This document shows, piece after piece, positions 23,676-31,707 of a DNA stretch of 33,713 bases. Within the stretch, counting starts at the first letter, position 1, and each line of letters opens with the position of its first letter. This stretch comes from JAFGKM01 sp964408175 (GTDB taxonomy: Bacteria > Ratteibacteria > UBA8468 > B48-G9 > JAFGKM01): NCBI GenBank assembly GCA_964408175.1, contig CAYOYL010000059.1, positions 1 through 33,713 of the forward strand, read 5' to 3'. Below the pieces are notes generated by a model. It was not told the DNA's origin. It was given only the letters and a program-made list of their open reading frames with translations, and did not search any database. A program made the translations under genes and the position numbers.

Positions 23676-26111
23676 CTAAACATCTTCTTTTTCTACCAGA
23701 GCCATATCCATTATCGTGTCACCGGCAGAAAGATTGATAAGTTTGACTCCAGCGGTATTCCTGCCAACTGCTCTGGCATCCTCAGCGTTCATTCTTATGA
23801 CGACCCCTTTTCTGGTAATAAGGATAATTTCATCTCCCGGCTTTACTGCTTTAATCCCTACAACATGCCCATTTCTCACACCTGTCTGGATATCTATTAC
23901 ACCCTTACCACCCCTGTGCTGTTTTCTGTAGCGGTAAATCATCGACCTCTTACCAAATCCCCTGGTGGTAGAGGTAAAAAGTGACCTGTCCTTTTCGTCC
24001 TGGTTGAAAATCTCAGTTCCTACAACCTCATCATCTTTCTTCTTAAACCTGATACCTATAACCCCGATGGCACCTCTTCCCACAGAAGTAACCTCTTTTT
24101 CAGAGAACCTTATGCTCAATCCGTACTTAGTGCTTAAGACTATATCCTGGGTGCCGTCAGTCACCCTTACCTCTATAAGTCTATCTTTTTCTCTCAGCCC
24201 GATACCCTTAATGCCCCCTCTTCTCGGTCTGCTGTATGCGCTCAGTGATGTCTTCTTGACTATTCCATTCTGTGTCACCATCAGCAGAAACTTGTCTTCA
24301 GAAAATTCTCTGACAGGGATAACCGCAGATATCCGTTCTCCCGGGTCTATCCTGAGCAGGTTGACTATCGGCTTGCCCTTGGCGTTTCTCCCGGCATCAG
24401 GGATAAGATATCCTCTCAGCCAGTGAACCGTACCATTCTCCGTGAAAAAGAGTACTGTGTCCGTGGTAGAGCATATAAAGAGATGCTTGACATAGTCCTC
24501 CTCCTTGGTCTTCACCCCCACCAGTCCCTTACCGCCTCTGCGCTGCCTCCTGTACAGTTCCAGAGAACTCCTCTTTATGTATCCCTCTGAAGAGACCATA
24601 ATGATAATATCTTCAGGATGTATAAGGTCCAGTTCATCAAAGTCCTCCACTGAACCCACTATCTCTGTTTTCCTTTTGTCTCCAAACTTTTTCTTGATGT
24701 CCTTAAGTTCGTCTTTTATGAGAGACTTCACCCTTTCAGGGTCGGATAGTATCTCTTTAAGTTCTTTTATGGTCTTCTGAAGTTCTTCCTTCTCTTTAAG
24801 TATCTTTTCCCTTTCCAGCCCTGTCAGTCTGGCAAGAGGCATTGCCAGTACTGCCTGAGATTGTTTCTCGCTCATCTTAAACTTTTTCATCAGTGAACTG
24901 CGCGCCTCATCCACAGTCTGGGAATTTCTTATTAGGGTAATTACCTTATCAAGGTTATCCAGAGCAATGATAAGCCCTGAGATGATATGGTCCCTATCCT
25001 CTGCCTTTCTGAGTTCATACCCCGCACGCCTCATTACTATCTCTTTTCTGTGGTCAAGGAAAAGTTGCAACAACTGTTTTATGTTCAGAAGTTTCGGCTG
25101 CTGGTTATCGAGAGCAAGATTGATGATACCGAAGGATGTTTGCACCTGAGTATACTTATAGAGTTGGTTTATTATTATATCAGCGTTTTCTCCACGCTTA
25201 ACCTCCATTACTATTCTCATCCCTTCCTTATCAGACTCGTCTCTTACCTCACTTATCCCGGTTATCTTATTGTCTTCTGCGAGGTTTGCAATCTGCTCCA
25301 CGAGATGCGCCTTGTTCACCTCATAAGGAAGTTCTTTTATTACTATAGTCTCTTTCTTTTTGTCTTCCTCCACCTCTACCCTGCCCCTCAGAGTGATTAT
25401 CCCTTTACCTGTGGTATAGGCACTCTTAATACCGTCGCGTCCGCAGATGGTTGCCCCCGTAGGAAAATCAGGCCCGGGTAAAATCTCCATAATCTTTTCT
25501 ATTGTTAAGTCTGGAACGTCAATCAACTTTATCAAAGCATCCACAATCTCCCCCAGGTTATGAGGCGGAATGTTGGTTGCCATACCCACAGCGATACCTG
25601 AAGAACCATTGACCAGCAGGTTAGGCACCCTGCTGGGTAAGACTACAGGTTCCGCCAGTGATTCGTCAAAATTCGGCATAAAGTCTACTGTATCCTTTTC
25701 TATATCAGCAAGCATCTCCATCGCAAGGGGGGTAAGACGTGCCTCCGTATATCTCATAGCAGCAGGAGGGTCGCCATCAACCGAACCGAAGTTGCCCTGT
25801 CCATCTATCAGCGGGTATCTCAAGGAAAATTCCTGTGTCATCCTTGCTATGGACTCATATATAGCCGCGTCACCATGCGGATGGTACTTACCCATTACCT
25901 CACCGACTATCCTGGCAGATTTCTTGAACGGCTTGCCCGGCTCCACCCCCAGTTCCAACATACTGTAAAGTATCCTTCTGTGTACCGGTTTAAGTCCGTC
26001 TCTTCCATCAGGCAGTGCCCTGCCGACAATAACACTCATTGCATAGTCAATGTATGAGCCTCTCATCTCCTCTTCTACGCCAACCTGTGCTATTCTTTCT
26101 TCTTCTCCCAT
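23676..26111 (-). CDS. gyrA: DNA gyrase subunit A
   Basis: The breakage-reunion subunit of gyrase, which introduces negative supercoils together with GyrB; 811 residues. The catalytic tyrosine is Tyr121 in AAMRYTEARL. The C-terminal beta-pinwheel contains the gyrase-specific GyrA box QRRGGKG (523-529), so this is GyrA and not ParC. The frame can start at a GTG at 26121-26123, but the GGAG six bases before the ATG at 26109-26111 makes that ATG the likely start. In the quinolone region the sequence is KYHPHGDAAIYE: Ala82 stands at the position of E. coli Ser83 and Glu86 at that of Asp87. It follows gyrB after about 56 bases and precedes the dksA-like gene. Confidence 0.98.
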   Translation of the reverse strand: MGEEERIAQVGVEEEMRGSYIDYAMSVIVGRALPDGRDGLKPVHRRILYSMLELGVEPGKPFKKSARIVGEVMGKYHPHGDAAIYESIARMTQEFSLRYPLIDGQGNFGSVDGDPPAAMRYTEARLTPLAMEMLADIEKDTVDFMPNFDESLAEPVVLPSRVPNLLVNGSSGIAVGMATNIPPHNLGEIVDALIKLIDVPDLTIEKIMEILPGPDFPTGATICGRDGIKSAYTTGKGIITLRGRVEVEEDKKKETIVIKELPYEVNKAHLVEQIANLAEDNKITGISEVRDESDKEGMRIVMEVKRGENADIIINQLYKYTQVQTSFGIINLALDNQQPKLLNIKQLLQLFLDHRKEIVMRRAGYELRKAEDRDHIISGLIIALDNLDKVITLIRNSQTVDEARSSLMKKFKMSEKQSQAVLAMPLARLTGLEREKILKEKEELQKTIKELKEILSDPERVKSLIKDELKDIKKKFGDKRKTEIVGSVEDFDELDLIHPEDIIIMVSSEGYIKRSSLELYRRQRRGGKGLVGVKTKEEDYVKHLFICSTTDTVLFFTENGTVHWLRGYLIPDAGRNAKGKPIVNLLRIDPGERISAVIPVREFSEDKFLLMVTQNGIVKKTSLSAYSRPRRGGIKGIGLREKDRLIEVRVTDGTQDIVLSTKYGLSIRFSEKEVTSVGRGAIGVIGIRFKKKDDEVVGTEIFNQDEKDRSLFTSTTRGFGKRSMIYRYRKQHRGGKGVIDIQTGVRNGHVVGIKAVKPGDEIILITRKGVVIRMNAEDARAVGRNTAGVKLINLSAGDTIMDMALVEKEDV

Positions 26112-26167
26112 TTGTTTCTCCACGTAAACATGGCGTTCAGTTCTTATTCCCTATCCGCCATCTTCTG

Positions 26168-28543
26168 TTATATATCAAGGTTTTTAACCTCTTTAGCAAA
26201 CCTTTCAATAAATTCTCTCCTCGGCTCTACGGCTTCACCCATAAGGATAGTAAATACCTCTTCTGCCTTAACAACATCCTCAAGTGTAACCCTCTTCATC
26301 CTTCTCGTGCCGGGGTCCATTGTAGTCTCCCACAACTGTGAAGGGTTCATCTCTCCAAGCCCTTTATATCTCTGTATTGACAGACCCTTCTTGCCTTTAT
26401 TTTTAAGGACCTCGTACAATTCTATAAAACTGCATTTTTCCTGTTTATCTTCTCCATCCTGCATCAAAAAAATCTTGTCTGAGGGCAGGTTCATCTCTAT
26501 CTTATTCTCCTCCAACCACTTCAGTATCTTGTCTATATCCCTTGCCTCATAAATCTCAAGCAGTTTATAATCTTTGTCCCCATTGGAAAAAAGGTCAACA
26601 TGGCCCTTGTTCTGTTTCTCCATAAACTCTGAAAGTTCCTTATCCGTGGGGAAAAAATCCTCTTTGTCTCCATACTTCAACCAGTAAAGAGGAATCTTGT
26701 TTTTATCCTTGCGGTACCTGAAGATATTGTTTAGGTCAATACCCTTGTTTTCCAGACTCTGCTTGATTTCATTGAGCCTCTTGCTCAAGGTGGCAAGCCT
26801 AACTATACTGTCATTTCCATCCTGTTTCTCTTTGTTCTTTTTCTCCACCATCAGCGAAGTGTTTTCTTTTGCCATCTGTATAAGAATCCTGTCCATCTCG
26901 GTCTCGGTATCCACATAGGTTTCTTTCTTCCCCCTTTTGACCTTGTAAAGCGGAGGCTGAGCAATGTAAACATATCCCTGTTTTATAAGTTCGGTCATCT
27001 GCCTGTAAAAGAATGTCAGCAAAAGGGTTCTTATGTGTGCCCCATCAACATCAGCATCTGCCATTATGATAATCTTTCTATACCTCGTCTTGGCAGCGTC
27101 AAAATCCTCTCCCACCCCTCCGCCGATGGCAGATATCATCATCTTAACCTCTTCGTTGTTAAGCACCTTTTCCATAGGTGCTTTCTCTGCATTGATTATC
27201 TTCCCCCTTAACGGCAGTACTGCCTGAAAGAACCTGTCCCGGCCCTGTTTCGCACTGCCTCCTGCAGAATCACCCTCAACTATAAATATCTCTCTTTGCT
27301 CCGGCTCCTTAACCGTACAGTCCGCAAGTTTACCGGGCAGTGCACCGGTTTCGGATAGTTTCTTCCGGGTCAGTTCCCTCGCCTTCCTCGCCGCATCTCT
27401 TGCCTTTGCTGTCATCAGACACTTATTGATGATTTCTCTTGCTGGTTCTGGATTTTCTTCAAGGAAGGTTACCACCTGCTGTGATGTAACACCTTCCACA
27501 AAAAATCTTATCTGGGAGTTGCCGAGTTTGGTTTTTGTCTGCCCCTCAAACTGAGGTTCCGCTATCTTTATGCTCACAACCGCAACCAGTCCTTCCCTGA
27601 CATCTTCCCCTGCAAGCGTGTTGTCATCCAGATATTTGTTGTTCTTTCCGTACTCGTTTATCGCCCTGGTAAGCCCTCCTTTAAAACCTGTGATATGGGT
27701 TCCGCCTTCTTTTGTATTAACGTTGTTTGCAAAGGAAAGAACCGTTTCACTGTAGCCGTCGTTATACTGGAAAGCCACCTCTATCTCACCAGCCTCATCC
27801 TCTTTTTTGAAGTATAGAGGCTTGGGGAAAAGCACCTTCTTATTTTTGTTCAAATTTTCCACAAAAGAAACCAGCCCGCCGTCAAACCTGTATCCCTCCT
27901 TCAGCCCTTTTCTTTCATCTTCAAAGACTATCTTAACGCCTGCATTGAGGAAGGCCAGTTCTTTTATCCTGCCGGTAAGTATGTTGTCGTCAAAATCAAT
28001 GGTCTCAAATATCTCTTCGTCCGGCTTAAAGGTCACCTTTGTCCCAGTGGTTTTTGTCCTGCCTATTGTGGCAAGTTCGGTGACCGGCTTGCCTTTTTCA
28101 TAACGCTGGTGATAAACCTTGCCATCTCTTTTAACCTCAACCTCCAGCCAATCTGAAAGAGCATTGACTACAGAAACTCCTACCCCGTGCAGCCCGCCTG
28201 ATACCCTGTAGGCCTTCTTGTCAAACTTCCCTCCGGCATGCAGAACCGTCATAACAACCTCAACAGCCGGTCTCTTCTCAGTCTTATGTATATCTGTAGG
28301 GACACCCCTGCCGTTATCCGACACGGTAACGCTGTTGTCCGAATGCACAACAACGCTTATCTCGGTGCAAAAACCTGCCATTGCCTCATCTATGCTGTTG
28401 TCTATAACCTCGTATACAAGGTGGTGCAACCCTGAAACAGCAGTATCACCTATGTACATAGCAGGTCTCTTTCTCACTGCTTCAATGCCGCCCAGTACCT
28501 GTATTGTCGTTGCATCATACTTCTGTTGTGCCTTGCTATCCAT
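26168..28543 (-). CDS. gyrB: DNA gyrase subunit B with a TOPRIM insertion
   Basis: The ATPase subunit of gyrase, 791 residues. The GHKL ATPase motifs are present: EVIDNSIDEA (45-54), DNGRGVPTD (76-84) and GGLHGVGVSVVNALS (116-130). TOPRIM motifs: EGDSAGGSA (423-431), DADVDGAHI (496-504) and QRYKGLGEMN (724-733). The distance between the last two is long: about residues 555-715 form a charged insertion, so the protein is about 150 residues longer than the compact GyrB of Gram-positive bacteria. E. coli GyrB also carries an insertion in this region; homology with it is not established here. The ATG at 28541-28543 has AGGAGCGGAG upstream. It is first in the run gyrB, gyrA, dksA-like, lspA, lgt, FHA, clpB. 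Confidence 0.98.
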   Translation of the reverse strand: MDSKAQQKYDATTIQVLGGIEAVRKRPAMYIGDTAVSGLHHLVYEVIDNSIDEAMAGFCTEISVVVHSDNSVTVSDNGRGVPTDIHKTEKRPAVEVVMTVLHAGGKFDKKAYRVSGGLHGVGVSVVNALSDWLEVEVKRDGKVYHQRYEKGKPVTELATIGRTKTTGTKVTFKPDEEIFETIDFDDNILTGRIKELAFLNAGVKIVFEDERKGLKEGYRFDGGLVSFVENLNKNKKVLFPKPLYFKKEDEAGEIEVAFQYNDGYSETVLSFANNVNTKEGGTHITGFKGGLTRAINEYGKNNKYLDDNTLAGEDVREGLVAVVSIKIAEPQFEGQTKTKLGNSQIRFFVEGVTSQQVVTFLEENPEPAREIINKCLMTAKARDAARKARELTRKKLSETGALPGKLADCTVKEPEQREIFIVEGDSAGGSAKQGRDRFFQAVLPLRGKIINAEKAPMEKVLNNEEVKMMISAIGGGVGEDFDAAKTRYRKIIIMADADVDGAHIRTLLLTFFYRQMTELIKQGYVYIAQPPLYKVKRGKKETYVDTETEMDRILIQMAKENTSLMVEKKNKEKQDGNDSIVRLATLSKRLNEIKQSLENKGIDLNNIFRYRKDKNKIPLYWLKYGDKEDFFPTDKELSEFMEKQNKGHVDLFSNGDKDYKLLEIYEARDIDKILKWLEENKIEMNLPSDKIFLMQDGEDKQEKCSFIELYEVLKNKGKKGLSIQRYKGLGEMNPSQLWETTMDPGTRRMKRVTLEDVVKAEEVFTILMGEAVEPRREFIERFAKEVKNLDI

Positions 28544-28561
28544 TTTCTCCGCTCCTCTGAT

Positions 28562-28577
28562 GTGTTTAAATAAACAC
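28562..28577. promoter_or_regulatory. Palindrome at the gyrB transcription start, possible operator
   Basis: GTGTTTA-AA-TAAACAC is a perfect inverted repeat with 7-base arms, placed directly downstream of the gyrB -10 and overlapping the predicted +1. That position suits a repressor site. The binding protein is unknown. Confidence 0.45.
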
Positions 28578-28580
28578 TAT

Positions 28581-28610
28581 ATGATACAATATTTTTCTTC
28601 CCCCTGTCAA
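28581..28610 (-). promoter_or_regulatory. gyrB promoter
   Basis: On the minus strand TTGACA (plus 28605-28610), an 18-base spacer and TATCAT (plus 28581-28586). The expected start of transcription is near 28574, about 30 bases before the gyrB ATG. Confidence 0.7.
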
Positions 28611-28668
28611 TTCAAAGTTTTTTCCCTGTCATTTAAAAATAAAAGGCAGCCATCTCCCCCTGATTCTT

Positions 28669-28707
28669 TGTCAAGTATTGACAGAACGTGGAAAAATATG
28701 TTAAAAT
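28669..28707 (+). promoter_or_regulatory. Promoter of the OmpA-like gene with a palindrome over the -35
   Basis: TTGACA (28678-28683), then TTAAAA at 17 bases or TAAAAT at 18 bases (28701-28707). The -35 is the right arm of TGTCAA-GTA-TTGACA (28669-28683), so a dimeric regulator could cover it. The expected leader is about 110 bases. Confidence 0.65.
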
Positions 28708-28748
28708 CCTAACGGTAAGGAAAAAGTGTAACCTGAAATAAGTATTAA

Positions 28749-28791
28749 CCTGTCTGTGCATTGTGCACTGACAGGGACCCGGATAAACGGG
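28749..28791 (+). other. Two hairpins in the 5' leader of the OmpA-like gene
   Basis: CCTGTC-T-GTGCA, loop TTG, TGCAC-T-GACAGG (28749-28775) forms an 11-pair stem with one T:T mismatch. It is followed by CCCG-GATAAA-CGGG (28778-28791). No T run follows, so these are not terminators. A role in mRNA stability or translation control of an abundant envelope protein is plausible. It was not matched to a known riboswitch. Confidence 0.5.
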
Positions 28792-28826
28792 ATGCAGTTC
28801 AGTGAATTTTAAAGAAGGAGGATGTT

Positions 28827-29621
28827 ATGGCTAAAAGAATGATGAAATGGGTAGTGTTGGTTGGGATTTTTTGTGTGTTCTCAGTTGGAAATGCTTTTTC
28901 TGAAGTAATTCCTTCAGAACAAGAACTTCCGGAAGAATTTTCCTGGTATGGAGAATCAGGAGCAAAGATAGACCCTGCATATGATGAACAGAAAAAAGGA
29001 CTCTGGTGGATGCCGGAGAATGCCCCAGAAGGTCAGGAGGATGTAGAGTGGGGTAACAGAGGTTATGTCTTTGTCGGTACGAAGGCTCCTGTCGTTGCTG
29101 AAACTCCACCCCCTGCACCAGAAGAGAAGGTGGTTGTCCGCGAGCGTATAGTTGAGAAACCCGTTGAGAAGATTGTCTACCGCGACCGTCCCGTTGAAAA
29201 AATTGTCTATCGCGACAGGGTGGTTGAGAAACCCGTTGAAAAGATTGTCTACCGCGACAGGGTGGTTGAGAAACCCGTTGAAAAAATTAAGACAGAGGCT
29301 CTTAACCTCAAGGATGTTTATTTTGCATGGGACAGTGCCGAGATTACACCTTTAGCCGTACAGATACTTAAGGAGAATGCGGATATTCTTAAGGCATATC
29401 CAAAAGTTATTGTCCAGATGGTAGGGTCTGCCTCTCCGGAAGGAGATTCTGACTACAACAAGAAACTTTCAGAACGGAGAGTAACAGCAGTAAAAAACTA
29501 TATGGTGAACAAGGAGGGAATTGCTGCTAACCGTTTGAAGACCGAGGCAAAGGGTGAGATATCTGTAGATGAGACCTCCTGGCCTTTTGTAAGAAAGGTT
29601 GGGTTCCTTATCGCAGATTGA
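28827..29621 (+). CDS. OmpA-family envelope protein with VEKPVEKIVYRDR repeat linker
   Basis: A 264-residue exported protein. Residues 1-25 form a signal peptide (MKWVVLVGIFCVFSVGNAFS, cleavage probably after Ala-Phe-Ser). Residues about 26-95 are an acidic unknown region. Residues 107-154 are tandem repeats of VVEKPVEKIVYRDR type, probably an extended linker. Residues about 160-264 are an OmpA C-terminal, peptidoglycan-associating domain (LKDVYFAWDSAEITPLA, then GSASPEGDSDYNKKLSERR). The Asp of the usual TD-x-x-G motif is replaced in SASPEG, a variant I associate with other OmpA-like proteins. No beta-barrel is evident, so it is likely periplasmic or outer-membrane-attached by another partner. 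A strong AAGAAGGAGG ribosome site precedes the ATG. The lipoprotein gene follows. Confidence 0.88.
   Translation: MAKRMMKWVVLVGIFCVFSVGNAFSEVIPSEQELPEEFSWYGESGAKIDPAYDEQKKGLWWMPENAPEGQEDVEWGNRGYVFVGTKAPVVAETPPPAPEEKVVVRERIVEKPVEKIVYRDRPVEKIVYRDRVVEKPVEKIVYRDRVVEKPVEKIKTEALNLKDVYFAWDSAEITPLAVQILKENADILKAYPKVIVQMVGSASPEGDSDYNKKLSERRVTAVKNYMVNKEGIAANRLKTEAKGEISVDETSWPFVRKVGFLIAD
29145..29288 (+). repeat. In-frame tandem repeats encoding the OmpA-like linker
   Basis: About three and a half copies of a 42-base unit encoding (R)VVEKPVEKIVYRD, one copy lacking the VVEK portion (RPVEKIVYRD). The near identity of the nucleotide units (e.g. GGTTGAGAAACCCGTTGAAA) indicates recent duplication and likely length variation between strains. 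Confidence 0.9.
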
Positions 29622-29718
29622 ATCTCCGATACGGTAGATGAAATTTCTCATAAGAATGGAGGTTAAAACCCTTCAGGAAAAGTTTAGTACAGGAGGACCC
29701 GGGTTAAAGGAGACATAG

Positions 29719-30174
29719 ATGAAAAAACTTTTGGTGTTGGCGTTAATAGGCAGTTTTTTTCTGGGTGGTTGTGCAATGCTGGATGAGTTTTCGCAGGATA
29801 CCAAAACAGGTGCTGGCATAGGTGCGGTGGCGGGTGGAATACTTGGAGCCATCGTAGATTCTAACAAACCGTGGAGAGGCGCAATCATCGGAGCCGCAGC
29901 GGGCGCTGCAGCAGGAGGGTGGATTGGTCATAAGATGGACAAAGAAACAGGAGAGCCCATTGTTCAGGCAGATGCTGATATCGTTGCACAGGCGGCGACT
30001 GAAGCGGCGAAACAGAATGCCACGGTTAAGTATTCACGTGTAACTGAAGCCGGCGTTAATGAAGAAATTATAGCCAAACCAGGTGAACTGGCAGGTAACC
30101 TGCGAACAGTAACTGTACAGTACTTTCGTGACGGCAAACTCATCTCTACCGAGACCCGACAGGTTGCAGTTTAA
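29719..30174 (+). CDS. Glycine-zipper lipoprotein
   Basis: A 151-residue lipoprotein. The N-terminus MKKLLVLALIGSFFLGGC ends in a lipobox (LGGC, Cys18), so Lgt and LspA in this window would process it. Residues about 30-75 contain two Gly/Ala-rich segments (GAGIGAVAGGILGAIV and GAIIGAAAGAAAGGWIG) of the glycine-zipper type that can pack as membrane helices. Charged KMDKETGEP follows and the C-terminal 70 residues are soluble, with a VQYFRDGK segment. The residue after Cys is Ala, so no inner-membrane retention signal of the Asp type is seen. The ATG has AAAGGAG 7 bases upstream. It lies 97 bases after the OmpA-like gene and is probably cotranscribed as an envelope pair. Confidence 0.88.
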   Translation: MKKLLVLALIGSFFLGGCAMLDEFSQDTKTGAGIGAVAGGILGAIVDSNKPWRGAIIGAAAGAAAGGWIGHKMDKETGEPIVQADADIVAQAATEAAKQNATVKYSRVTEAGVNEEIIAKPGELAGNLRTVTVQYFRDGKLISTETRQVAV

Positions 30175-30201
30175 CTGAAAAAGGATAGAAGTTCAAAGAA
30201 G

Positions 30202-31092
30202 TTATGCCCGCGGGTGCGCTTTATCATAAGACTCCTTCAGTTTTTTCACGGTAAGGTGTGTATAAATCTGTGTGGTGGTGATGCGTTCATGTCCTAATAG
30301 TTCCTGAACGGTCCTCAGGTCTGCACCCCTGTCCAGCATGTGCGTGGCAAAACTATGCCTGAAGGTATGGGGTGTAACCCTTCTGGTGATTCCTGCCTTC
30401 TTTCCATACTTGTAAACCAGACGCTCAAGACCCCTGTCAGTCAGGGGTTTGCCGTATTTGTTTAAAAAGACACCCTCATCCCTTTTGCCTCTCCTGATTT
30501 CAATGTACTCTATCATTGCTTTTACTGCCGGCCTGCCCATGGGAACAATCCTTTCTTTTCTTCCCTTGCCCTCAACCTTTATCATCTCTTCCAGTATGTT
30601 TACGTTTTTCAGGGTCAGAGAGGTTAACTCCCCCACACGGATACCGGTGGCATAGAGCAGTTCAAGTATTGCCCTGTCTCTGAACGTCTGCCAACCATTG
30701 CCTTTCGGGGCATCAAGAATTCTATTTACCTCTTCTATCGTCAGAAAATCAGGTAGGCGCTCAGGCACCTTCGGGCTGTACAGAAGGAGTGCCGGGTTTG
30801 TTCCTATTGACTTCCTGACGGATAAGAATCTGAAGAAGGATTTCAGGCTTGCCACCTTGCGTGCAATGGACTTCTCCTTATATTTCTTCTCCGTTTTAAG
30901 GAAAGTAAGAAACATCAGGAATACAGAATAATCAACCTGTCTGAAAGAGGCAATTTTTTTCCCCCTGAGGAACGTGGTAAATTGTTTAAGGTCAGTCTCG
31001 TATGCCCGCGTCGTATTGGAAGAAAAGTCTTTCTGATAGGCAAGATAATCAAGAAAACTCTGCAGTGTTTTTTTCATGCACTCTGCCGTCAA
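30202..31092 (-). CDS. Xer-type tyrosine recombinase (XerC/XerD-like)
   Basis: A 296-residue tyrosine recombinase with an N-terminal SAM-like core-binding domain (about 6-90) and a catalytic domain with Arg152 (ATGIRVGELTSL), Lys176 (GKGRKERIVP), His242 and Arg245 (TPHTFRHSFATHML), His268 (LLGHERITTT) and nucleophile Tyr277 (IYTHL). All catalytic residues are present. Chromosome dimer resolution at dif is the likely role, but XerC versus XerD cannot be told and no dif site was recognised. The start is a TTG at 31090-31092, with GGGAG six bases upstream, overlapping the hisB stop (TTGA); the ATG at 31075-31077 lacks a good ribosome site. Coupling to hisB is likely. Confidence 0.92.
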   Translation of the reverse strand: MTAECMKKTLQSFLDYLAYQKDFSSNTTRAYETDLKQFTTFLRGKKIASFRQVDYSVFLMFLTFLKTEKKYKEKSIARKVASLKSFFRFLSVRKSIGTNPALLLYSPKVPERLPDFLTIEEVNRILDAPKGNGWQTFRDRAILELLYATGIRVGELTSLTLKNVNILEEMIKVEGKGRKERIVPMGRPAVKAMIEYIEIRRGKRDEGVFLNKYGKPLTDRGLERLVYKYGKKAGITRRVTPHTFRHSFATHMLDRGADLRTVQELLGHERITTTQIYTHLTVKKLKESYDKAHPRA

Positions 31093-31673
31093 TCAATACT
31101 CCCTTTTGTTGAAGGGATGTTCTTTCCTTCCACCCTAACTGCATCTTTCAAGGCAAGAGCCAGGGACTTGAATATTGCCTCGTTGATATGGTGCAGGTTT
31201 TCTCCGTATGCAAGGTTGACGTGCAGGGTTATTCCGCAGTGTGCAGAAAACCCCTTAAGGAACTCCTTTGCATCCTCTGTTTCAAAACTGCCTTCACGTC
31301 CCCTGACAAAAGGCACGTTGAAGACCAGCAAAGGCCGCCCGGATATGTCCAGAGAGGTATTGACAAGGGTTTCGTCCATAGGAGCAGAGGCAAATCCGTA
31401 TCTCCTGATACCCTTTTTGTCGCCGAGCGCCTTTTTCATCGCCTGTCCCAGACAGATACCTGTATCCTCAATAAGGTGGTGTGTATCCACCTGAAGGTCA
31501 CCTTTCCCTTTTGCGGTGAGGTTAATAGAGGAGAACCTTGCAAGCAGGTCAAGCATATGGTCAAGAAAACCCACCCCTGTAGATACGTTACAGATGCCCT
31601 GTCCGTCAAGGTCTATCTCAACGGAGATGTCGGTCTCCTTTGTCTTCCTTTCTATTCTGGATTTTCTTCCCAT
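31089..31673 (-). CDS. hisB: Imidazoleglycerol-phosphate dehydratase
   Basis: The histidine biosynthesis enzyme that dehydrates imidazole glycerol phosphate to imidazole acetol phosphate, a manganese enzyme; 194 residues, the usual length of the monofunctional form. Family signatures: IERKTKETDISVEIDLDG at the N-terminus, GFLDHMLDLLARF (about 35-47), DTHHLIEDTGICLGQA (about 63-78), HHINEAIFKSLALAL (about 161-175), and the C-terminal STKGSI. No other his gene is in the window, so the pathway genes are dispersed. The ATG at 31671-31673 begins at the expected place, yet no Shine-Dalgarno sequence precedes it and a -10 lies only six bases away, suggesting a leaderless transcript. Its stop overlaps the recombinase start. 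Confidence 0.96.
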   Translation of the reverse strand: MGRKSRIERKTKETDISVEIDLDGQGICNVSTGVGFLDHMLDLLARFSSINLTAKGKGDLQVDTHHLIEDTGICLGQAMKKALGDKKGIRRYGFASAPMDETLVNTSLDISGRPLLVFNVPFVRGREGSFETEDAKEFLKGFSAHCGITLHVNLAYGENLHHINEAIFKSLALALKDAVRVEGKNIPSTKGSID

Positions 31674-31679
31674 GCCACT

Positions 31680-31707
31680 ATTTTACCAGAAACAAATCTT
31701 CTGTCAA
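31680..31707 (-). promoter_or_regulatory. hisB promoter, apparently leaderless
   Basis: On the minus strand a perfect TTGACA (plus 31702-31707), a 16-base spacer and TAAAAT (plus 31680-31685). Six bases separate the -10 from the ATG (31673), which puts the predicted +1 on or next to the A of the start codon. Confidence 0.65.

Noticed and set aside
28544..28826. A replication origin or dif site in the gyrB/ompA intergenic region.
   Set aside because: No cluster of TTATCCACA-type DnaA boxes and no recognisable 28-base dif core is present.
28720..28826. A cyclic-di-GMP riboswitch in the OmpA-like leader.
   Set aside because: The conserved GEMM core and tetraloop-receptor segments are not present.
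30202..31092. Treating the tyrosine recombinase as part of an integron or integrative element.
   Set aside because: No attachment repeats, cassette array or cargo surround it, it overlaps hisB like a resident gene, and its features fit XerC/XerD.
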